Assembly (NCBI GenBank): GCA_032358165.1
Contig: JAALGY010000057.1
Coordinates: 2,294,001-2,358,000 of the forward strand
Source of the DNA: Diplosphaera chodatii
Taxonomy: Eukaryota > Chlorophyta > Trebouxiophyceae > Prasiolales > Stichococcaceae
Direction of reading: 5' to 3'
DNA: 64,000 nt
A program made the position numbers and the translations under genes. Shown here one piece after another: positions 13,543 through 25,076 of the stretch. Every line of letters starts with the position of its first letter. Position 1 is the first letter of the stretch. Under the pieces are notes generated by a model that did not search any database, had not been told where the DNA came from, and worked only from the letters and a program-made list of their open reading frames with translations.

Positions 13543-16500
13543 ATGGCCCCGGCGCTGCACTCCCACGGCTCTGCCTTCCTCCGCGGACAGCAGCTGCCAT
13601 GCCGCGATGTGCACGCCATGCCGGCGCGCCCGTCGCGGCAGGGCCTGAAGCCCCGCGCGACAGCCAGCAGCAGGCAGCAGCCCAACGCAGGGCGAGACAG
13701 GTCAGTAAATAGCTCAGCCTGCACCGAGATCCGCCTGCAGACAGATTCATGAGGCATTGACAGCACACATGCGGGCGCGATGCATGGGCGCACTTCATGG
13801 TCACCGCTCATGATGAACCCCTGGCGTGTGCATCGTCGTGTGTTCCACCCCACATAACAGCAGGGGCTTCAGCTGCATCGGCATGGTACATATATAGTTG
13901 GACTTCAGCGCATTGCTGACCTATGGAAGCACCCTGCACAGGAGCGCTAGTCCGCCGCGCAGGGGCCAGCCCACAAGCGCAGTCGCCGGCTATCATTACA
14001 CCAGCGCTGATAAAGGCGGCCGCCGCAAAGGCCCAAGTGTGCTGGAGAGGTGACTAGTGCATCTTCTGCTCAGCAATGCTTGTGCTACCATCGGTTGCAT
14101 GCCGAGCTGCAGCGTACCCAATTGCGTCACCATGGCGATGCTGGTAGTTCACGTCCTGTTGACCACCTGCACAGGATCTCCTCTACTTGGGACATCACAG
14201 CAGACCAGACCATGCCATCCCGGAAAACGAAGGTGCATCTTGCTGCCACGCTGGGTGGTTGCGCGGAAGCCCTGCATTTGACGCTGGTCTCGCAGACATG
14301 CTTGCATCACCAACCAGGGGTGATCACCCAAGGCTGCAGTGCCCGACCGAGGGTGCTATTCCGATACGTGTTGGGGGTATGCGCAGGTGGTGTGCACCAT
14401 TGGGCCGGCGACCTGGGACCGTGAGAAGCTGTTCCAGCTGGCCGATGAGGGCATGAATGTGGCGCGCCTCAACATGAGCCACGGCGACCACACCAGCCAC
14501 AAGAAGGTGCTGCCTGCGGGGAGTGCCCGCTACACGCAGCAACCTTGCGCCGTATGGCATGCACGCGGGCTGACGACAGATGATCCTAAGCGGTGCTTTG
14601 TTCCCATAACACGTGAGTCATCGTGTGCGGCAGCCTCCTACCTGATGATGCGTTCACATGCCTTTTGCACATCTGAAAATTGCTGCGCACCGCAGGTGGT
14701 GGACCTGGTCAAGGAGTACAACACGCTGGGCCGCGGCTGCGTGGCGATCATGCTGGACACCAAGGGGCCGGAGGTGCGGTCCGGCGACCTCGCCGAGCCC
14801 ATCGACCTCGTGACGGGTGCGCCCCTTTCCTTGAAGAAGGGTCTAGGGTTTGGATCATGTGCAGCCTTTCATGTGTCCTGCATGGCTGCCTGCATCTGGA
14901 CTGGCCTGCACTCGCAGGTCTGCATGCGTGCGAAGGCAACTCTCGTGTGATCAGTGCTGCTGGGCCCCGGCAGGCTCCAAGTACACCTTCACGATCGACG
15001 AGGGCGCCAACGGGCAGGACGGCCGCATCAGCGTCAACTACGACGGCTTCATTGACGACGTGAGTATCATGCTAAGGGGTGCACCTGCAAATCTCACATC
15101 ACCTGCTCAATCTTGGCCGCAACCTGTTGAACGGCCAAATGAGTGGCATGGCCTATCTCCGGAAGGTTCAACGTCACTGGAGATATGATAATGAGCCAGC
15201 TGCCAAGGCGCTGAGGGTGGTATCATGCTACAGGCAGGAGAGTCCGCCGCACACAAAGTGACTGAAGTAGTCAGCAATGCACATCCGCAGGTGTCGGTGG
15301 GCGACATCATGCTGGTGGACGGCGGCCTGTCCACCTTCAAGATCCTGTCCAAGACCAAGCGCGATGTGCACATGGAGGTCGTCGACGGCGGGCGCATGAC
15401 ATCCCGGTATGTTGCGTCGTTGGTATCAGGGGGCTGTTGTCAATGTGGCATGCACCATAATCATTGGTGCCCTCTCACTCCCACCCAAACCAACATGTGC
15501 ATGGTTGTGGCCTGCTGCAGGCGGTGATGCTGTCGTGAGCTGACCTCCTGCACCTGCAGGCGGCACCTGAACATCCGGGGCAAGAGCGCCAACCTGCCCG
15601 CCATCACCGACAAGGACTGGCTGGACCTGAAGTTCGGCATCGACGTGGGGGTGGACTACTACGCGCTGTCCTTTGTGCGGTCCGCCGACGTCATCTACGA
15701 GCTCAAGGAGTACCTCGCCAAGCATGGTGCGCGCCTGCTGGCTTGCGAGTGCTTCGCATCAACCCATGGGAACTGCGCTACCTCAAGAGTGCCCAAGTGC
15801 CGGAGTACCGTACAACGTCCTTGACAGTAGCATGTGGACGCCACATGAGAGTCAGTGTTGACGTGCTGCCCCGCCGCTGGCTGCTGCTGCTCGGACCAGC
15901 CTGCCTGCTCAGGGCTGATGCGGGGGCGCCGCCTGCTGCACAGGCGCGCAGATCGGGGTGCTGGCCAAGATCGAGAGCGCGGCCAGCGTGGACAACCTGG
16001 ACAGCATCCTGGACGCGGTGGACGGCGCCATGGTGGCCCGCGGCGACCTGGGTGCCGAGCTGCCCGTCGAGGAGGTGCGCAACACGGCGACAAAGGGACA
16101 GCAATGGCTGCTGTTCTTGCTGATGGCCCGGTGCCGATGGCCCTGAGGCAGGACCCCACCGAGTTGCGCCGCATGTGGCGAGTTGACTCGCATTGCGAGC
16201 GCAGATGAGCACCACTTCGTGCGACGAGCTCAGGCGATGCCCAGCTGCTGTTGCGATTGTGTCTCTTCTTATGACATGTTTGCACGTCACACAAGCTACC
16301 ACATGTTGCCTGACCACGTTGGGGTGTTGTCTGCGCAGGTGCCCTTCTGGCAGTCGCGCATCGTGCAGGGCTGCCGGCGGCGTGGCAAGCCGGTGATCGT
16401 GGCCACCAACATGCTGGAGAGCATGATCACCAACCCCACCCCCACGCGCGCCGAGGTGCGCCCGCCTCTGCACTGCCCCCGACTGCGCTGCATGGCATGG

Positions 16501-17894
16501 CGACAGCGCTCATACGCAGCAAGCAGCACTGGATGTTTCTCCAGAGGAGATGCACCTGGTGTCCTGCCGGTCGCTGTTCAGTCTATAAGGACATCGACAT
16601 CGTGACGAGGGACATACAGACGCTGTAGTTGTCTCTGCTTCACATTCTCTGCTTTGCTGCCGCAGGTGTCTGACATCGCCATCGCGGTGCGGGAGGGCAC
16701 GGACGCGGTGATGCTGTCGGGCGAGAGCGCGTACGGGCAGTTCCCCTACAAAGCCGTCAACGTCATGTGTACAGTCGCCAAGCACACAGAGGCCTCCATG
16801 CTCAGCTATGCGGTGGGTGGCCCCGGGCCCACGTGCCTGCTGCTGCTGATTGTGTGCCGCTGGGTGTCATGTACACCACCTGAAGCCCCTCTGGACAAAC
16901 CTGATGGTGGGCGGCCATGACTCAGGCAAAGCTCAGCACTTGGATCGCGCAACGCAAAGCGGGCAGAGCATTCATCAGGCATGCAGTAGACAAACGGTCC
17001 AACTGTCCATAGCTGATGAGGCATCCGGCATCTCCATGGTGCAGGGGGCGCGGCGGTATGGCAGCGACGAAGCAGAGCCCATCGACTGGATTGTGCCCCC
17101 TGCGCGTGACGTGGGCAAGGCCAATGTGAGCGGAGCGCGCGGCCCGGCCAGCAGCATCGCATCGCGTGCCGCCAGCATCCCCGGCATCTCGGAGATGTTT
17201 GCGTACCACGCGACGACGATGGCCAACACCATCCGCACAGCGCTGCTGGTGTTCACCCGCAAGGTGCGCGTTGCTGTGCTGATGTGGCATGCCCAGACGC
17301 AGTTCTGACCAGGTTCAAAACGTGGCAACATTACATCCCAGCTTGCGAGGTGCATGTATGCTAGTCTGCGACAACAAGCATACAGCCCCTGAAACCGTTT
17401 CCTGCCCGTCCGCAGGGCAACATGCCCACGCTGCTGAGCCACTACCGGCCGGACATGCCGATCTACGCGTTCACAGAGAACCGAGCGGTGCAGCGCCGCC
17501 TGGCACTGTACCACGGGGTCACCGCCATCTACCTGAAGTTCCTGCCCGACGCCGACGCCACATTTGACCGGTAGGCCTCTCACAGAGCATGTGCTGCACA
17601 GCTGTGACGCTCGGCCGTTGACAGCATCGTGCAACTGGGAGCTGATGCCCGTGCAGCCCATGCACCCCATGCAGGTCCTGTTGGCAGGCAGGTGCCCATC
17701 ATGATGTGCTGCCAGCTGACGCCACTGGTGGGTGTCCACGCAGGGCCATCGAGGAGCTGAAGCGGCGGAAGCTGCTGTCGGGCGGCGAGCAGGTGGCCAT
17801 CGTGCAGAGCGGGAGGCAGCCCATCTGGCGGTCGGCGTCCACCCACAACATCTCCGTGCGGAAGTGCCCGGAGGACCCCGAAGATTCAGACTGA
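13543..17894 (+). CDS. PK: Pyruvate kinase, plastid type
   Basis: Thirteen exons (13543-13700, 14175-14232, 14387-14506, 14696-14840, 14974-15059, 15291-15406, 15560-15726, 15944-16074, 16339-16455, 16666-16812, 17045-17263, 17416-17570, 17744-17894) give 589 residues. The ATG at 13543 sits in a GCCGCCATGG context and opens a Ser/Arg/Ala-rich, acid-poor leader of about 50 residues, a good plastid transit peptide. Conserved blocks follow: [42 protein letters not shown], the B domain, [20 protein letters not shown], the active-site strand [46 protein letters not shown] and [18 protein letters not shown], then a C domain ending in an acidic tail. The enzyme makes ATP and pyruvate from ADP and phosphoenolpyruvate, feeding plastid acetyl-CoA and fatty acid synthesis. 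A low-complexity Gly/Ser/Ala stretch (about residues 425-445) precedes the C domain. Confidence 0.96.
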
Positions 17895-18331
17895 ACCCTA
17901 AAGCATCGATGTGTACAGCAAGAGTCCGTTGAGAGTGCTGCCTGCGCAGCCAGTGCTTGCGGGACAAGGAAGTCTTACAGCTTGCAGTCGATTAGGATGC
18001 TTCAGACAGCAGCCGACCTCCATATATGACTGCTATGGAATGGTGTGAATTTGGAGGGAGAACGCAGCACACGCATGTGGCTGCAGGTACATGATGTGTA
18101 CCGCTGCCGTTAGCAGCTGCACTTGTGCCTGAGACACTGAGGCTGCGGATCCACTTTCGCCAAAACCGCCCAACGCATGCACATCCGCATTGAGCACGAT
18201 TGATGTGGCAGCTGTCCCAGTTGCCAAGCATCGCCGGTGCTCGCTGTCAGCTCGCACTGCAACATGACCGCATCACGCACGCGGATGTGAAAACTTATGA
18301 AGCCACCGATCGGTCGTAGTTGACCGCTAGC
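17895..18331. other. Intergenic region
   Basis: Holds the pyruvate kinase 3' UTR and the promoter of the methyltransferase, both on the plus strand. Nothing else was recognised. Confidence 0.6.
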
Positions 18332-20115
18332 ATGCTCGTCAGTAGCTGCCTCATGATCAAGCCGCCGATAAGCACCACTAGATGCGGTGCTTGGCTGCTG
18401 CGGTCAGGTGTACAGCATCTGTGCCGCGGCACCACACCAGCATGGGCGGCTCGCTCACGCCTGCCGGCGGCCGCGCCGTCACAGACAGCACGCTTGGCCA
18501 CCGCCAGTGTGTCGGATGAGCAACTTGCTCCGATCGATACCCTCAGAGTATACGAGCAGCCAGCACTGTACCATGCCGCCTTCATGTGCAAGCGCGAGTT
18601 CAGCAAAGAGGTGCCCAGACCTTGCATCGGCACTCCTACATAGACCAAATGCTCCTTACCAGCGCCAGCACTGCATCGTGGTTACTAGCCGGCTGCTCTC
18701 GCTTCCGCAGGTGGACTTTCTGCTGGATGTTGCCGAGCAGCACATGGGGCGGCAGCCGCTATCGTTCTTAGAGCTCGGGTGCGTGCATGGTGTCGGATCC
18801 GAGTTGCTGTGTCGGCGTTACTGCATTTTCAGTCTGTTGAATTCTCGATGGTCACCTCGCGTGCATTGCTGCAGGTGCGGCCCAGCGCGGCATGCCCGGC
18901 TGCTGGCAGCCCGGGGCCTGCACGGCTTTGCAGTGGACAACTGCCCAGCCATGCTGGAGTACGCCGGGAGGCTGGCGCAGCAGGACGGGGTGTCGGTGGG
19001 ATACGTGTCGGGGGACTTCAGGCAGCCGTGTTTGCCAGTAGGTGCCACCCGGCAACCGCACCAACTGCTGCTATCCTGTCTGCCGTCACTAGAGCGAGCA
19101 AAATGGCACCAGTGATGCTGTGCAGGCAGTCATGCTGATCTTGTTGACGCCCTTGTCCTGGTGCAGGCAGGCACAGCAGTCGACCTGGCGTTTGTGCTCT
19201 TTGGGACGCTGTGCCACATGCTCACAAATGACGATGCGCTGGCGATGTTCGCAGCCGCAGCAGCATCGCTCACGCCCCAGGGCATCTTTGTCGTCGAGAT
19301 GACGCACCCTGGGGACCTGCTCAACGGCATGCTCGAGCACAGCGACGTGTGGGAAGTGAGCAATGCACGCTGACCGTGCATATGCAGAGCATGATCCCGC
19401 GCTTGCCTGTGTATGCCTCGTGGAGCTATGCAATGGCCTGCCGCAGCGCTGGAGTGCTTGAATTCACGACCCCTCGGGTTGCTGATGCTTGTGTGCTTTT
19501 GAGCTTCAAGCACATTGCGCCTGCCACATTTGTCCGCTCTCTCAAATGTTTTAACTTGGATAAGCCGCTCTGCAGACGAGCTCTCAGTCAACCCCTAATC
19601 TGGACTGCCGCAGGTGGAGGACCCGCAATTTGGGCACCTGCTGGTGAACTATGGGGCAGAGGACGAGTGTGATGAACTGCACTGCCTCAATCAGGTGCTA
19701 CACATGCTGCAGCCAACTCGCTCCCAACGTGCTCTGCAAGTCGGGATACCAGAACCTGTTCGGAATGTACGGCTGCGTTCTGTTGGTGTGAATTGGAGAC
19801 TGCCCGCGTGTGTGGGTGCATGGTGGCCTGTCCAATGGGTGATAAAAACTGCAGTCTACCAAAACTGCTGGCTGGTGTGCATGCTTGCAGACGCTGGATC
19901 GGAGCATCAAGGTGACAGCCACGAAGCACGGCGAGACGGAGGTGTTGTCGGAAGGTGTGCTGCGGCAGCGCTACTACACCATGCAAGAGGTGGATCTGTT
20001 GGGCAGAGCTGCTGGCCTGCGGATGGTGGGTCAGTACGGGGCATTGAAGCTGCCGTACATGGAGCCCAACGATGACGAGGCGTATGCGCTGGTCATTGTG
20101 CTGCAAAAACAGTAA
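18332..20115 (+). CDS. Class I SAM-dependent methyltransferase, possibly plastid-targeted
   Basis: Six exons (18332-18610, 18711-18778, 18875-19037, 19167-19355, 19614-19694, 19891-20115) give 334 residues. About 65 residues rich in Ser, Arg and Ala and poor in acids precede the domain and resemble a transit peptide. The core starts with YEQPALYHAAFM and FLLDVAEQH, then motif I FLELGCGPARHARLLAARG, an acidic residue after the second strand (FAVDNC), YVSGDFRQ, and the post-II strand VDLAFVLFGTLCHML. A C-terminal extension ends with KLPYMEPNDDEAYALVIVLQ. Motif I is split across an exon junction that rebuilds the Gly-rich loop exactly, which supports the model. The order matches small-molecule methyltransferases of the Methyltransf_11/25 type. 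The substrate cannot be told. The neighbours show no operon-like link. Confidence 0.85.
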
Positions 20116-20439
20116 TCATCAAGTAATGTTTGCCACATTGCCGTACACCCACTAAACAACCTAGTTCAAGTGATCTTGCACACATAAACGATGGCAGAAA
20201 TAAGGCGCTGTCATAAAATCACTGGCACAAACCCCATGCGTCTGACTGATCAATGTCCAATTGCAGTGACGACGGAGAGTTAGCTAGTTGATGAACGTAT
20301 GGCAGCAAAAGCCTCCCTGAATACGGAATTCACACACATCAGGCCGAGGCGCCTGCAACAGCACCTTGGCAATGGTTGTGCGCCTGCGCACTTCGTCATT
20401 GGTCTGCTGTGAGCTGACACACCTCCCACACGGACTCTT
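20116..20439. other. Convergent intergenic region
   Basis: Separates the 3' ends of the methyltransferase (+) and the monooxygenase (-). No gene or repeat was recognised. Confidence 0.6.
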
Positions 20440-23400
20440 TCAAGCAGCAACGGATATGTCTTGGGCTATCACTTCGGCATCCCTGTGTGCCTGCTCCACC
20501 GATTGCTGGTCGAGGGACTCGTCTCTGTACTCCCCCGGGCGCGCCTTCCGGGCGTGCCCTGTATGGGCACACACATGCCCTTGGCCCAACTACCTGCCCT
20601 TGAGTCTTCTGCAGAGTAACAGCGGTGCTCCGTCGCACTCGGCGCCAGTACAGCTCTACAACTGCTGTGCACTATAATGTTGAGTCTCAAAAAGCAGTTG
20701 GAAACGACATGTCAACAGCAGTGCCACCCACCCGCTTCCTCGTACAGCTTGTAGCACCATTCCGGCATATGCGGCACGTCTGGGCCACACGCGTCAACCA
20801 GCATCTGTGGCAGCAAGCAGCAGCTGGGAGGGTGCACATGCAGATGAAATTCCAACACGAGCCTGCTGCTGCTGCAGGATAGCACGCCACAGGGAGCATG
20901 CTCAGTAGACGATGCTGTAGGCGAATGCAAAACCACTGGTAGGTTGCTCCTCTGCTTTGACAGATGCTAACACTGAGAAACGCAATATATGAAAGGAGGT
21001 TCTCATCCCACCTTGTTGTACTGCCACTGCTTGTCGCCGTCGAGGCGGTGGGCGAAGCGCGTCTCTATGCCAGCTGCTTCCTGCTGCCTGTTGAGCTGCT
21101 GTATACGCTCCTGCAGACAGGACAACACTGCAAGCGTTGCTGCTGTGCCGCATCGTGTCGGCCGGATGCTGCGGCCCCAGGGTGACGGCCGCAGGATGTG
21201 CAACTGGATGCTGGGTGCATGTGCCACTGCAGTGAGCAAATGCGCAGGGCACTGCAGGCGGCATGGCAGCCTGGCACCTCCATTTCTGCTGCAGGAGGCA
21301 GCGTCACACGCCCCGACAGCACACGCGCCACCCACCGCGCCTGCAGCTCGCACTGCCGGAATGGCAACACCTGCATGTGTAAGCGTGGTACGGTCATCAG
21401 CAGCTGCACCTTTTCGAGGATACCCACCGCAGTCAGCCTCCTGACTGTTGTCGAGCACAGCAAACAGCCGTAACCTCACACAACAATCACTGTACATATG
21501 ATAAAACACTCTACGCACAAGCAGATCAGCCGGCATGTTGCACATATGTGCAGACCAGGTACGCTCTGCACGGCACCTTCCAGGGGAGTCCGATGAAGCT
21601 GAGTCGTGGGGAGTAGCGCGGCGGCCACATGTGCTGGTACAGCGGTGCCACCCTGCAGTGCACCCACAAGTCCGACTTGCCCTTCATGCACTGGTCTGCC
21701 ACCCGTCCCCACAACTGAAGCCGGTGCCAGGTGCCGACAGCAGTGTCGACGTGCTGGATGTGCAGCAGCACGGTGGATCCATGCAAAGGCTGCCATACAC
21801 ATGTTGCAGCAGCAGTTTTCCAGGTTCACTGCATGAGCAGCATACCTGTTGTCCTCCACGCTGACGATGTTGGCCTCGTCTAAGAATGGAAAGCTGTACG
21901 CATAGCCGGTGGCGTACACGACTGTGTCAACATGCTCCACGACCTACGAGCAGGGCGTCCAACAGCAAGTGATTGTTAGGAGGACAGCAGAGTCTTGCTG
22001 CTGTCGAACGTGCATGGTTGGTCACGGGTGCTCGGCGACAGCACAGCGCAGACGCTGGACACCGCAGCCGCCCCGATGCAATGATTTGGCCAAAGTGGGC
22101 ACCTGGTCCTGAGCAAACAGCACGCTGCCGTCGGGCGCCAGGCCCTGGAAGGCGGGCAGCCGCCGCAGGTTCCGGCGTGATCCCTCGGCCGCCATCCCTG
22201 GCCCCGCCCACGTCTTCGAGCTGATGTACACCTGCGTGCATCCATGGATCTGTGTGCACAGCAGCCTTGCAGCCGAGATGTCGCTCGCATGCACCCCTCC
22301 AGTGCCAACATTAGCCCCCCGCCTCAACCAGCAGTGTCCCATGCCTTGGCTGCACATGGCATAGCTCAGCTGACTAAGCACAGCCCTGGCACCCACCTCT
22401 GCAGCTGTGTGTGCGATCTCCCGGGCGATGTCCTCTCCTGAGGCGGCAGCACCAACGACCACCACACGCTGCCCGGCAAAGGGTCCCGCCTCGCGGTAGT
22501 TGTGGCTGTGCATCTGGCGCCCTGGGAACTCCGCTGACCCTGCGCATGTGCGGCATGCGCACTCAAGCACACTGTGTTCCTTGCAAAGCCGCCACTCTCG
22601 TGTGATGGGATGGAGTGATGTCGTATCTGGCCACTACATGCACGGAGCTGGTGGGAAGGGTCACCAGCGGCAGCGGGGAGGCGTGGCTCGCTGAAGTGGC
22701 CGTTGCACACCAGTAGCGCATCAAAGATGCGCGTGATGTGGGTGTCTGCTGCATCGGCTGCATTTGCAGCACCGGCCGCGCCCTTGCCGCCATGAGCTGG
22801 CGCTGTCGTGATTTGCCACCGCTGCTCTGACGGGGGGATGTCGCAGCTGCCGACCATACCGTTGCTGGTGACGCGTTCACTAGTGTCGAAGCTGCTGCCA
22901 TTGCTGGGCTGGGCTGGCGTCCCCGTCACGACTGCTGGTGATGTGGCAACAGGCGCAGCTCGTACAACCCGAGTCTGGAACTGTACATGCTGCTCCAGCT
23001 GGAAGATCTCGGCATAGGCCTTGAGGTAGCTGTACACCTGCCGGACAGCACGCCACATCTGGCACTGAGCATGTACGCCAGCATGCCAGCAGCTGGCGTC
23101 ACAAAAGAAGCAAGTACAATTGGCAGACCTGTGCAGAAAAAGCGTCTTCAAGGACACTCTTGTGCAAGGCGCAGCACCTCTTCATGGCTGGGGAACTGCC
23201 GGCTGTCCCGGGACCGGCCTTGCATCGCATGGGGCAGGAATGGCAGGTCCTGGAAGGCCATCACCTCCTGCACAGACATGACTGCATGTTGCACATACTG
23301 TAGCCTCTGAAATGATGAGAAACTACGGTCTGGCTGCTTGCCAGATGCCAAGCCCTTCAGCAGCACTTGCCCGTGGGAGGTTGGTGCGCAGGCCGGCGTA

Positions 23401-24053
23401 CATGCTGCTGTGCACCCGCCGCCGGTCTGGATGGATGCCCAGCGGGTCGTCCTCAGCATCCGCTGTGTACCTGACGCATGGCGACAGATTGTTGGTTGCG
23501 GTGTCCCGCTGGAGGGGTACTCATGCAGGCATGCATGCATGCTTTGCCGACGCTGATGATGCTAAGTCATGATGCGACATGCTGGCATATTGTTGTACAG
23601 AGTGCGCACTTCCACACGCCGCCAATGTCGTCGTCCTGCTCAAACACCGTGACCCGATGCCCCTCACGCAGCAGCTCCCTGACGGCAACGAGGCCAGCAA
23701 CACCCGCACCGATGACCGCCTGTAGCATGCACAGCACTGCTGATGCCGCCAGTGACAAAGTAGGCAGCCGTCGAAAGAGCACGCAGTCAACTGCAGCGCT
23801 GCTCTGCAGTTGAGTCTGCAGTTGAACTGTCACGTGTTGTTTAAGCGCTCACCACGTCCATCGGAGAGGTGCAGGAGGAGGCTAGGGTGCGGTGCCGCCC
23901 GGCTGCCACAAACCAGGGCTGCGCCTTGCCAGTTCTTCGAGGGTGTACCGCCTTGGTGCAAACACTCAACTTGACAACTGCAACGCGGCGACTGAGGCTG
24001 GACTGTCTACACAGCAATGAATTTGCCAGCTGAGTGAGCGCAGCTGCATGCAT
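20440..24053 (-). CDS. Flavin-containing monooxygenase (FMO)
   Basis: Thirteen minus-strand exons (24053-23853, 23719-23610, 23470-23371, 23267-23178, 23037-22665, 22539-22397, 22231-22103, 21943-21846, 21652-21577, 21370-21278, 21110-21012, 20804-20732, 20558-20440) give 567 residues. All FMO signatures are present: the FAD loop GAGVAG (about 71-76), IGGVW, YAGLRTNLPREVMAFQDLPF, the FMO fingerprint F296-P-G-R-Q-M-H302-S-H-N-Y306, the NADPH loop GAAASG (321-326), YATGY (392-396) and DNRVAPLYQHMWPP. The enzyme should use NADPH and oxygen to add oxygen to a soft nucleophile (N or S); the substrate is unknown. The first exon (67 residues, basic, Ser-rich) is absent from typical FMOs and may target the protein to an organelle. 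A poorly conserved insert rich in Ala and Gly lies at about 190-265. One intron uses a GCAAGT donor. Confidence 0.92.
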
Positions 24054-25076
24054 GCCCTGAGTTGCTTCAGTCTGTCCAACACAGTGCTGCAGGAAGAAAT
24101 TCCCCTTCTGATCACTCAAAGCCCTACAGACCTCAGCTACAAATCAGAACCATCGGTCTGGTTTGCTTCGCGGTCTACGACCTTGCAGTCAGCGTGCGCT
24201 GCGCATGCGCGTGGTGGCACTCACTAACACGCAAGTGACCATCTGCTTGTGACCCAGACTGCCCTGAGCCCCAGACTGCTGTATCTACTAGTAAAGTGCA
24301 AGATGTCGTATGGCGGTGTCGTCGTGCTGCGGCTGGGGATGCATGCGTGCCATAACCCTTTGATCGGCAAAACTCTGCCCGCAGTACAACCGTACAGGAT
24401 TTATTGGACCAGAAACAGGGGGTACTGGCATGCCCAACGGAAGTGCAACATAGCAGGTTGGCCACTGTCCACAACTTGATAATCTTAGGAAAGCAGTGCA
24501 GCAACGCTTGCCAGGGTGCTCGTACAGCCATCGCCAATGAGTGCTGCTTGCACAAGGACGTGCTTGACAGGCGGCGAACAGTGAGTGCAGCAACATGTTA
24601 CAAGACAAGCAGCAGCAGAACTACAGGATCAACATCATGCAGCAAACGAAATTTGCAAGGCCAAGCAAGCGCCACACATGTGGGCGGTGCGGCCGTGTTC
24701 ATACCCGTTGATCTACAGACTGACAGTGACAGAGACATGCAGTGCATGTGCATAGGAACGCACACTGGGCGGGCCAAGCACTCTACAGACGGTGCGCTGT
24801 CTAGTGTACAGATGCATGCATGCTTCGCCTGTGGTTGCCAGCGATGGCCAGCGAGCAAGCGACCCCAAGGCAGATCCGGCCGGCGTCCTTGCAGATGGCA
24901 GCATGCAGAGCTGGGCATCGCTATTTCTCATCCTTGATGGTCCTTGGCTGTCTGCATGCCGCTGCTGGCAGCTTCCGAGCGTGTGGCAAGGCGCCGCCCC
25001 TCTTCTGAGTGTGACACGCAAGCAGCAGCCGGTTCAGATGGTGTCGGACTCTGAGGGAGGTTGCCATCGACCCGGG
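24054..25076. other. Intergenic region of about 1 kb
   Basis: Upstream of the monooxygenase and downstream of the next minus-strand gene. I see only short frames without family resemblance and no RNA gene. It should carry the monooxygenase promoter and the neighbour's 3' UTR. Confidence 0.55.

Noticed and set aside
13381..13853. Three overlapping minus-strand frames, some looking like a leader peptide
   Set aside because: They are antisense to the pyruvate kinase first exon, whose ATG context, transit-peptide composition and GTCAGT donor are much stronger.
22366..23157. Long minus-strand open frame of 263 residues
   Set aside because: Only 22665-23037 is an exon of the monooxygenase; the flanks are introns that happen to stay open.
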